This document shows, piece after piece, positions 51,672-60,814 of a DNA stretch of 64,000 nt. The DNA is from Gymnogyps californianus (Eukaryota; Chordata; Aves; Accipitriformes; Cathartidae): the NCBI RefSeq assembly GCF_018139145.2, contig NC_059477.1, positions 13,069,522 to 13,133,521 of the forward strand, written 5' to 3'. The notes below the pieces were generated by a model. It was not told the DNA's origin. It saw nothing but the letters and a program-made list of their open reading frames with translations, and did not search any database. Each line of letters opens with the position of its first letter. Positions within the stretch are counted from its first letter, which is position 1. Made by a program: the position numbers and the translations under genes.

Positions 51672-54276
51672 TAAAATAATATGGAAATTGCTTCCCCTTT
51701 TCCAAAATTATCCAGTGCCTTTCATTAATGCACATGATGCACAATGCTTACAGTCCTCTGGAGCGATTCCAACTAGTGCCATCCCAGCAGTCTTCTTTCC
51801 ATGATCATGGGCCAATTCTTTAAAGCATGCCTCTGCTGATTGAGGACAGACATACAAGAAGTATTCTGAAGAACACAATATTAAATATATTCAGTCTTCA
51901 TGCAAAGTGAGCGTATTGTCATCTTATCTTTAAAGCTTTCCACACCACAAGTTAGTTCAATTTTCACATTGTGAGGAAAAGTGATCATCCACAGATCCTT
52001 CAAACCACTTGTACTGCTGCCTTGGATAGCACTTGCTATTTCTCTTTGTGTAGCCAAGTCTTGAGTGTCCATAGCCACACTGCACCTCATTACATGAGCT
52101 GGCTCCAATACCTATAATCATTAGAAAAACAGACTTGTCAGAACAAAAATCCTGACTTCTTCTACACATTCTTTCATATTTATAAAAAAAATTAAGATCA
52201 GGTTCTAGCTTTTCCAAACCTATCATGTTGACATCCCATCTGACTCAGGTAAGAGTTCCTGGACTGACAATGCCTCCACTTGTCCCATTAGTATTTATTT
52301 TAAGTTCAGTTTATCTTCGTTTCTCAAAGTTCATTGTCTCCAAGTGATGACTTAATCATAAATATGTACACACTCAATTTCCTTTTACTTTGTTTGATAT
52401 TTCTTCTGTTCCTTCATTTCAGTGTGCTAAAATAAAGATCTTTTGCACGTACAGAGAAAGGCATTTATTGAAAACAGACAAGATGTATTTCATTCATCCC
52501 CTTTTATCCACCCATATAAGCTTCATTGTCCATACTATAAAGTAACACCTAAATAATAATTCATTTTCCAAAGATGGGCCTCTTGGTCTTCCTGTTGAGT
52601 GTTCTGCATGAAAGAGCAAGAAAAAAAAAGCTGATTTCATAAATAAACTTTTTTCCACTACTCAAAAATGGAGCGTAAGATATATCTACCCAAATTCCTT
52701 TCAGAGGTAAGTAATAATTGGTATATACTTTTCTCCAGTCAAGATCAACAATAAATTGATGTATCATTGTGTTTTAGAAAGAATCTTGAACATGGATTCT
52801 GTTTTGATCAATCTCCAAAACTTTAAAACACAACTAATGAGCACTTATCTCTCCAAGTCACCCATGTTTGTTGCTCAAGATCTTAAAGTTTAGTCTGCTG
52901 GACTTGACTTCATACTGCGGAAAAAAGCAACTATTCCTATGGCTTTGGCACAACAGCACATTTAACAAAACTTTCCTAGCTGCAAACAAAATGAAAACAT
53001 CTTGCTTGTAACATTCCTTTCAGCCAATACTTTAACAACAGTCTCTAGATTATAAGCAAACTTCTAACTGAAAGAATAAATGCTAACTCCCATGTATACG
53101 AAAAGGGGGACAAGTCAACCAAATCTAAATCTTCTGCTGTTCACTACCAGCTATATCGGATTCATATTCTCAGTTAAATATATTACAAAATAATTAAAAA
53201 TAATTTCAACTGTTTACATTACCAATCTAAAACAAAATGCTAGTATGTTAGAAAACAAGATTTTAAAACGAGAAACAAGCGTAAGTGGATTTATATAGAC
53301 CCAAAAATAGTACACTGAAGTTTTACTTTGTTCAGTGGTACAATTTGCAAAGACTTGGAATCTCAGTAACAACATTCCTGGTTTACTTGCCACTATTCTA
53401 TTGATAAAGGCCTGGGGTTCTGCATGGCACACAACTGTTCTTAGGTTGAGCTGATATTTCTTTTATTCTGAGCAGTGATTTGATTGGAGTCCTTGCTGGA
53501 TGTTCTCTGAGGACTCCCTGGCACTTAACTCATAATAGGCCCAATTCTATTCTTGTTTCTACAAATGAGATCTGACCAAGCTCCACAACAAGTAATAGAA
53601 TTTTCTTGGTGACCTTTCTTATCTTAACACATAAAGAATTTTTGTTTGTAGTTCTTTGCAAAGAATAAATGTCTTTATACGAGTTTACTCATGCTGAAGT
53701 TCAGCACCTCCCTTACCTTACAAAATGGAAGAAGGAATAATTATGATGCAATTCTAGTGATCCATCAGAGGATGATGAATCACAATAATAGCTTTCAACA
53801 ACTGATCAGCAATCCAAAGCCTGAATGACCTATATACATTTTTCAAGTTTTAAAGCTTATCACTAGAAATGTGCCTAAAAATGCCAAGAGGACAGTCCTA
53901 TTGTGACAGACAAACTCAATCCATGCTCCAAAGAGCTGACAAAATACTTATCAATTGTCTGTTCAGAAACAGGAATACAAGAAGAGGTTATAGTGCAGGT
54001 CACAGTAATGAAGATAGGACTCCATAATTCTGATCTCTGTTCTAATGCTCAGCCTGCTCAATCATACGGAATCCCATAAAGAAACCCAAAAAAGTGTTTG
54101 CGAACAGTCTACAAATAAATCAACTAATTTAAGTTAAGCATTCAATACAAAAGTCTCTCCTAGTATTTTTCTTACAGATAAAGGAATCATACAAAGCTTC
54201 AAGTTTCCCTAGCAATTCTGCCATTTAAAAACAAGCAAAAAATGGGACAAAAACCCCACCAATGTAAGCCATACAC

Positions 54277-55108
54277 AGAATCATAGAATTGTTTAGGTTT
54301 GAAAAGACCTTTAAGATTATCAAGTCCAACCATTAACCTAGCACTGCCAAGTCCACCACTAAACCATGTTCCTAAGCACCACATCTACACATCTTTTAAA
54401 TACCTCCAGGGATGGTGACTCAACCACTTCCCTGGGCAGCCTGTTCCAATGATTGACCACTCTTCCGGTGAAGAAACTTTTCCTAATATCCAATCTAAAC
54501 CTGCCCTGGCACAACTTGAGGCCATTTCCTCTTGTCCTATCCCTTGTTACTTGGGAGAAGAGACCAACACCCACCTCGCTACAACCTCCTTTCAGGTAGT
54601 TGTAGAGAGCGATAAGGTCTCCCCTGAGCCTCCTTTTCTCCAGGCTAAACAACCCCAGTTCCCTCAGCCACTCCTCATAACACTTGTTCTCCAGACCCTT
54701 CACCAGCTTCGTTGCCCTTCTTTGGACACACTCAAGCGCCTCAATGTCTTTCTTGTAGCGAGGGGCCCAAAACTGAACACAGTATTCGAGGTGCGGCCTC
54801 ACTAGTGCTGAGTACAGGGGGACGATCACTTCCCTAGTCCTGCTGGCCACACTATTTCTGATACAAGCCAAGATGCTGTTGGCCCTCTTGGCCACCTGGG
54901 CACACTGCCGGCTCATACTCAGTTGGCTGTTGACCAATACCCCCAGGTCTTTTTCCACCGGGCAGCTTTCCAGCCACTCTTCCCCAAGCCTGTAGCGTTG
55001 CATGGGGTTGTTGTGACCCGAGTGCAGGACCCAGCACACAGCCTTGTTGAGCCTCATACAATTGGCCTTGGCCCATCGATCCAGCCTGTCGAGATCCCTC
55101 TGTAGAGC
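54277..55108 (-). mobile_element. CR1 LINE, 5'-truncated, relatively young
   Basis: About 830 bp of CR1 in minus orientation. On the plus strand it begins at the CR1 3' end (agaatcatagaattgtttag, agtccaaccattaacctagc), passes through the untranslated region (accactaaaccatgttccta, aaatacctccagggatggtg) and continues through the reverse-transcriptase C-terminal coding region to ccctctgtagagc, where resemblance stops abruptly. That point is taken as the 5' truncation. It keeps many CpG that older copies have lost and has an uninterrupted coding remnant, so it is the youngest CR1 here. It cannot move: the 5' end, the first protein, the endonuclease and most of the polymerase are missing. Confidence 0.97.
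54359..55057 (-). pseudogene. CR1 reverse-transcriptase C-terminal remnant
   Basis: A 232-codon open frame, minus strand, inside the 54.3-kb CR1. Visible landmarks in order are [20 protein letters not shown] (residues about 8-27), [15 protein letters not shown] (about 35-49), [19 protein letters not shown] (about 81-99), [16 protein letters not shown] (about 110-125), [17 protein letters not shown] (about 130-146), [10 protein letters not shown] (about 173-182) and [20 protein letters not shown] (about 203-222). This is the thumb and C-terminal end of the ORF2 protein that reverse-transcribes CR1 RNA in cis. The catalytic palm, including the YxDD motif, and the endonuclease lie in the missing 5' part, so no activity is possible. 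The first ATG is an internal methionine, not the original start. It is a fossil, not a host gene. Confidence 0.92.
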
Positions 55109-56295
55109 TGGTGATCCTGATAGTTAAAGACCTACAGTTAACTGATAGTGATGTAAACTCCTTATGCCAGATTGTTTAAGCACAGAAGAAAGCACAAATG
55201 CACATAATTAAGATCTGATGTTTGTTTTTTCCTCTGAACACAAATGCAGTATTTGTGTTTGAGCACTGGCAGTAACAACTGTGAACTATGCTATTAATGT
55301 CTGATTTAAAAATGCTTGTGGCAGGATCCTGTCTGGAGGAACAAAAATAAAAATGTATTCAGACAAAACAACTGTGAAAAGTGCATTAAGAAAATTAAAA
55401 GCAGTGATTACAGAAGAAATCCATGTATTCTTCTCTCAGAAAGTTATTCACATATAACTGTTCATAAAATGGATCCAAACACTGCCATTCTCAATAAAAT
55501 CTAAGTTTCTGAGAGGATATACGCAAATCCTTGTTTTATTTAAAGGGAGAAAGCTAGCTCAGTACCATTTTTGCTTACTTCCCCTGAACATTTTTCAGGT
55601 TAAATAAATTGGTACTAAACAGGCTAGCTGCATTAATGGTTTCATTTATTAACTTGGGTTTAAGAATTTACATCTTTAAAAATAGATCATAGAATTGGGG
55701 CTTCTCAATTTCAGTAAGGGATGCAATGAAAATTGCTGGCAGTTTAGAGAAGCAGTTCACACCAAACTGACATGAGGCATCCATTTGCTAGACAGTCTCC
55801 TAAATTGATCTCTGGCTCTAAATCAACATCTGGAGGTGCATCCTTTCACTGACTATCCATGGAACTTAGCTGCCTATTTAAGTAGCTAAAGTAGGACAAT
55901 ATGAATTTGTTTCCTTGCCTGTTCCTATTGAGACATTCTGTAGTTTGCTAATGCTATGTAAAACCAGTCCTACCAATTAGTCTTTTTTTGTGAGATACGC
56001 ACATAGAAACATTCTGGTGATTATCACTCCGAATTTTTAAGGACATACAAGACTGAACATAGCCAAACCAGAGGCTTTAGGAAACCCATGATCCAGGTAG
56101 GCAGAAAATATCCATCCTGTCATGTTGTGGAGGTTTCTGGCAACACATCCTGCCAAAATTTGTCATTCATATTGCTATCAGTCACATTGCTTCCACTGTT
56201 AGATTTAGCAAAAACAAAACTTCACAAGATGGCACCAAATTCCTCTTGAAAAGCAACCGCTCTGTTGGATCTGTAATCAATTAGGTTGGCTTGTT
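55109..56295. other. Unannotated spacer
   Basis: AT-rich sequence between a CR1 copy and a C homopolymer. No gene or repeat recognised; the longest frame is 62 codons. Confidence 0.55.
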
Positions 56296-56322
56296 CCCCC
56301 CCCCCCCCCCCCCCCCCCCCCC
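56296..56322. repeat. Uninterrupted C27 homopolymer
   Basis: Twenty-seven consecutive C on the plus strand, preceded by ggcttgtt and followed by agaaaaacac. This is the second very long G/C homopolymer in the window, 6.6 kb from the G40 tract and of opposite strand sense. The length may be imprecise for technical reasons. Confidence 0.9.
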
Positions 56323-56605
56323 AGAAAAACACAAATAGGCAAGACTATACCAGCTAGAGACACTTGTGAATGTCACCAGCTATTCTGAAGATGGACTTCC
56401 ATTCCAAATGCAGCCGAGTGAAGTCTGGATATGGAACTCCTAACAGAACAAAACAGCATCCTGAATGTCATTACAAGCCCTTAGGTCAATGAGTAAGAGG
56501 ATTAGGAAAGTTTTATGTCACAGGTAGATTTAGTTTCAGGTCAACATGGCCTGCAATATGTTTCTTTGTCTCAGGTTCCACATGTGTTTGCTTGAGATGA
56601 ATTAG

Positions 56606-57337
56606 AGAATCACAGAACAGCTAAGGTTGGAAGGGGCCTCCAGAGGCATCTAGACCAACCCACCTGCTCAAAGCAGGGTCAGCTATAGCAGGTTGCTCAG
56701 GACCATGTCTAGTTGGACTTCTGAATATCTCCAAGTATGGAGACTCTACAACATCTCTAGGCAACCTGTTCCAGTGTTCCATCACCCTCACAGGAAAGAA
56801 GTTTTTCCTTTATTTAAACATAGCTTCCTGTACTTCAGTCTGTGTCCATTGCCTCTTGTCCTGTCACTGGACACCACGGAGAAGAGTCTGGCTTTGTTGT
56901 CTTTAGTCACCTCATCAGGTGTTTATACACATTGATAACACCCCCTGAGCTTTCTCTTTTCTAGGCTAAACAGTCCCAGCTCTCTCAACCTCTCTTTGTA
57001 TGACAGATGTTCCTGCCTCTTAATGATGTTGCCAGCTTTTCATTGGACTTGCTCCAGTATGTCCATGTCCCATGTAGTGGAAAGCGCAGAACTGGACACA
57101 CCACTGCAGATGTGGCATCATCAGCGCTGAGTAGAGGGGAAAGGACCACCTCCCTCAACCTGCTGTCAACACTTTTCCTAGCAGAGCCGAAGGTGTCACT
57201 GGCCTTTGCCATGATAGTGCACTGCTGGCTCATGGTCAGCTTGGTGTCCACTAGGACCCACAGTGCCTTTTTTGCAAAGCAGCTTTCCAGCTGGCCAGCC
57301 TCCTCTTCCACAGGTGCAAGACTTTGCATACCCCTTT
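56606..57337 (-). mobile_element. CR1 LINE, 5'-truncated, older copy
   Basis: About 730 bp of CR1 in minus orientation. Plus-strand landmarks are gaatcacagaacagctaagg, ttggaaggggcctccagagg, gcaggttgctcaggaccatg, acctgttccagtgttccatc, cattgcctcttgtcctgtca and tgcactgctggctcatg. On the minus strand, residues such as ESCFAKKALWVLVDTKLTMS and CTIMAKA are recognisable as the CR1 reverse-transcriptase C-terminus, but the frame is broken by shifts and stops near SADD. Few CpG survive. It belongs to an older subfamily than the 54.3-kb copy, and its 5' end fades at about cagactttgcataccc-like sequence. Confidence 0.93.
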
Positions 57338-58724
57338 TTTGAAGCAAAATAAACAGTGGTTTCAAGTGAGTTGCATCTGGAGAATTTTCTTTCCTCCCTG
57401 CCCCCTTCTTCTCGCCTCTTCCATCTCTCCCAACATGTATTTGTTTTCAAAACCCTAAAATTCAAAGCAAAGTTTGGGAGACAAACCAAAAGCTACTAGG
57501 TTTTATAGAATTTTAGCTTTAATTCCTACAGCAAAATGACTGTCACAGGTGTTTTCAACCTCCCTGCAGGTACACAGACCTAAAACACAACTATCCTTTG
57601 GAATCTACTGCAGTATTAAACTTTACTGATAGAACTTCACTCACAGTGAAGCTGTAACTCAAGTTTATAACAGGACCTTATAAAAGGACTATTCTGTCAT
57701 CTTTGCTCATCGTTTACATTCATTTATAACATTTTGGAATCCTAAACATGAAACTTATTTTATGAACTTTCATCCTCTGATAAAGTGACACAGCCTGACT
57801 TCTTATTGCCCTTCTGTGAATACAGCCTATATGAATTTGCTTGTCATTTCCTTAGTTTTTCAATTTCATGAAAAGTTTACTTGCATTTGTTATGGAATTG
57901 AAGAAAATTATCTTCCTTCAGGTTCCTTTGCAAACACTAGACCTGAAGTATTAAAACACATCCGTTTAACAGACATTCATTGAATACTTCAAATCTGGAA
58001 ATAAGGAACACTACTGATTTTACTTGTTTGTCCTTTATCTAAAGTTCTAATGACAGTTAATTAAATCTGTTCCAGACAAAAGTTTGCTTATTGTTACATC
58101 TTAATACAAAAAAGAACCTTCTGTATGATTTCTAAGTGGTGTGCCTTGTAGCACAGATTTTTTACTCTGTTTGGGAGAAAGCATATCTGCATTTCCCATA
58201 AAGTATTCAGGATGAAATTAGGAATTAGCAGATTCGCATAGGAATTTAAAATAAAAACAAAGCCAACAGCGATGGTTTAGCCAAAATTCTCTGCATATTT
58301 GTACACGACCATTGGGAAAATAACTTAAATGCTTAGAGAAGCTTCTCTCAATGTTTTCTTCTCAGGAGCTGCTGGCTGAGAAAATAATGACAAATGCCAG
58401 TCTTGAACAAGAATTTTCAGTTCTAAGTAGATTTACCTGTAAAGCAGGGAGTGCCTTTTCCATAATGGCTCAACAGCTATTAAATAAGCTATTTCTCATA
58501 ACTCAGACCATGTACTCACCTCACCTTCCTCCTAAAACCAAGACTTTTTAAGTCTCTCTCCTGTACTTTTTAATGGCTATCAGCATAATCTGTTCAGATT
58601 TTACTACAAAGTCAAACCCTAAATTGTTTTATTTAATTATGAAGACCAACAGACCTCATCACTTCCTCTCACTGTCTGAATAAAAATCTTACAAAAGGAA
58701 TTAGAAGTCTTTCAGCAAGCATGC

Positions 58725-58800
58725 TCAAAACCTCACTGAACTCAGTGGGAGTTACTCCATAAACTAATTGACTTCACATTATGCTGAGTGCAAACATTGC
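58725..58800. repeat. Degenerate ancient repeat relic
   Basis: aacctcactgaactcagtgg, gagttactccataaactaat and gacttcacattatgctgag resemble an old amniote repeat containing a tcagtgggagttactcc core. Related phrasing occurs at 25.77 kb. No family assigned. Confidence 0.35.
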
Positions 58801-59021
58801 TGACTACACTGAATTTGTAACTTCATTCATGGAATAATGTGTTGCAGTTCCTACCTCTTGTACCTTATCATTGGGAAGACAGAACTGCTCCATCAGGTTA
58901 AAGTGCCAGTAAATTGAAATCCTTCCTTAAAAAACAACTCCCTTCTTTGAATGAGACTTCATTTGCCAGCCTGCCCAAGAAACAGACTAGTTCCTAGCAC
59001 AAAGTCAGATGCTCAGCTACA

Positions 59022-59098
59022 TCAGAAGAAAGAGGGGAAAAAGAAAACCAAAGAAAAATGGGTCAAAGAAAGGGGAAGGAAGAAAAAGGATAAAAGAC
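59022..59098. repeat. Purine-rich tract
   Basis: About 75 bp composed almost entirely of A and G on the plus strand (agaagaaagaggggaaaaag and similar), with a few C and T. It is low-complexity and creates spurious Lys/Arg-rich open frames. Confidence 0.7.
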
Positions 59099-60559
59099 AT
59101 AATTCAATTTATTTTACAGAAAACAACTTTTAGATTTAACTGTATAAGCCTAATTAAGCAAAAATATATCAGACCAGTAAGATGTCAGAATCTCAATGCC
59201 AAAATGGTACATCATTCCACTGATGCTTCAACAATGTTTCAGTAACCAAGTCTGTTTTAGCAGACACCAGAGTGTCTTACCTCAGAGCTTTCTTAACTGA
59301 AGGCTAAAGGCTCTCAGACAAAGATGCTAGAAATAATATCTGACTTTTGCTAAAGTGATTTTAACTCATTTGAAACCACTGCTTTGCAAAATGGTGCTCT
59401 TAGCTTTGGATATTTGGGTAATGAGTTCAGTGACTTTTTGATTGAAGGAAAGGTCTAGCTGCTCCACAAAGGAGGAATTATAATTCCAACATAAGAGTGA
59501 GATAATGCAGAGTTTGTGAAGTACTAGGAAAGGGGAAAGAAACATTTTAAGTCAAGACAATGAATTCCACATGAATCCACATTTGGAAAATACATCAATA
59601 ACTTGATTTTTTTCCTCCAACCTGATCTCAGATAAGAGGTTTTAAAGAGATCTACAAGGTCTTAAAACTCTTAGAAATGTGCTTATTTTAAGAAAGCCTG
59701 TAATATACTAAGAAATTTACTCAAAAAATTTTGGATGGAAATAAAACCTTTTTGGAACACAATTAACATTTTATGCCGCTGGGTTTGGTATGGAACAAAA
59801 CTCAGTAACAGTTTATTTTATTCAGGTACTGAATGTTAGAATGTTAATATTTGGTGGCTCTTGATATTCACATGTTGCTTTATTACCAATATCCCATGTT
59901 TGTGCATGTCAAATATCAAAACAATGCATTTTAAAGGAAAAGGCAAGTCTTATTTGTCTATCAAACAGAAGAATTTAAAAAGCAACTTTGAGTTGGTATG
60001 ACAAAAAACCACTTATGTGAGCTGCAAATCTCAAGTACTTCAACAAGAAGAAATGAATAGTAAGAGCAAAAGTTTTATACTGCCTCCATAATAAAAGTAT
60101 TCTCCACAAGGAGAAACCTTTATTCCACTGATTGGCTTTGTGCCATTTTAGTCTTTGACCTGACTAATTAAAAAATCATATGCATCTGAACAGTTATGCC
60201 ACTGTCCTGCATATGTCTATTTTAATGTAAGAAAAAAGTTCTGGGTCTTTTTGAATAGAAGAGCTGTTTTGACGTTGACACAGTAAAGACTGTGGTAAAA
60301 TATCAGCCTATTGAATATCTAAATAAATAATGCCTATATAACAATGAAACTTTTTTTAAAAAATTTCTAGCTTCATCAAAGTATCACTCAGACAATCCTA
60401 CTAAGATGCAAGCATTCTTATACTTACAGTTATTTCCATTATCTAAGTAAAATTCTTGGCAGATTAATATCACCTGATATAGCAGTGTCTTTTTAGTAGA
60501 TGACTGCCTTTTCACCTCACTGGTAGTATTCAAACCCTAGGTATAAATTAGATAGCTAC

Positions 60560-60814
60560 CTTCTGCTGGTAGATGTGCAAATCTCACCATTCACGCAAAC
60601 ATCTTCCCTCAAATTTAATGTTATCATTAAGTAGTATCCACTACGATTAAAAAACATGTTTTTAACACTTCTTACAAAATTGTCATAGGAGGGACTCCTA
60701 ACTCCTGATTTATTCAGGAAATCTCTAGTCAGGTCTGCAAAACTATGGACAACGTCAAAGGTGTCCAAGAAAGATAAGAAAGAAGTAAACCTATCATCAG
60801 TAAGTTTGAATTCA
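60560..60814 (-). CDS. Candidate exon of an unrecognised extracellular protein
   Basis: Minus-strand open segment of 255 nt. It is bounded by a plausible acceptor (gccgttctgtag before 60814) and donor (agcagaag|gtagct at 60560/60559). Both junctions fall in phase 2, so it would be a symmetric 85-codon module. It reads from EFKLTDDRFTSFLSFLD through FADLTRDFLNKSG and FFNRSGYYLMITLN to DVCVNGEICTSTS. Residues are balanced in charge and hydrophobicity, unlike the K/N/I/F-rich chance frames elsewhere. There are two N-glycosylation sequons (NKS, NRS), a possible amphipathic helix near the start and two cysteines five residues apart, which would suit the outside of a cell. At least three CpG (gacgtt, aatcgt, tgcgtg) persist in a CpG-poor region. 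An alternative acceptor (gatgatag|gtttac) would shorten it. I do not recognise the family, and neighbouring exons could not be linked convincingly. Confidence 0.32.

Larger units (their letters stand above)
49686..54276. other. Unannotated DNA with weak exon-like minus-strand frames
   Basis: No gene is firmly called. Minus-strand frames with partial splice-like borders lie at 50681-50805, 51881-52111 and about 53290-53444, but their signals are weak or mutually inconsistent (see findings). A MIR relic, a perfect hairpin and an 11-bp tandem duplication are listed separately. Confidence 0.45.
57338..60559. other. AT-rich unannotated DNA
   Basis: No gene recognised. A purine-rich tract near 59.05 kb and a degenerate repeat phrase near 58.75 kb are listed separately. 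The lysine-rich frames at 58951-59245 come from the purine tract. Confidence 0.5.

Noticed and set aside
52542..52593. 52-nt minus-strand mini-exon after a long pyrimidine tract
   Set aside because: The acceptor looks strong, but the donor (tttag|gtgtta) is weak and the segment is too short to judge.
54449..54805. 118-codon plus-strand frame
   Set aside because: Antisense shadow of the CR1 reverse-transcriptase remnant.
57007..57342. 111-codon plus-strand frame
   Set aside because: Antisense of the older CR1 copy.
58951..59245. Lys/Arg-rich plus-strand frames
   Set aside because: Produced by the purine-rich low-complexity tract.
60560..60814. Assigning the candidate exon to a CatSper-beta, polycystin/REJ-type or adhesion-receptor gene
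   Set aside because: Some phrases looked suggestive, but no diagnostic motif could be aligned and exon order did not fit, so the family is left open.
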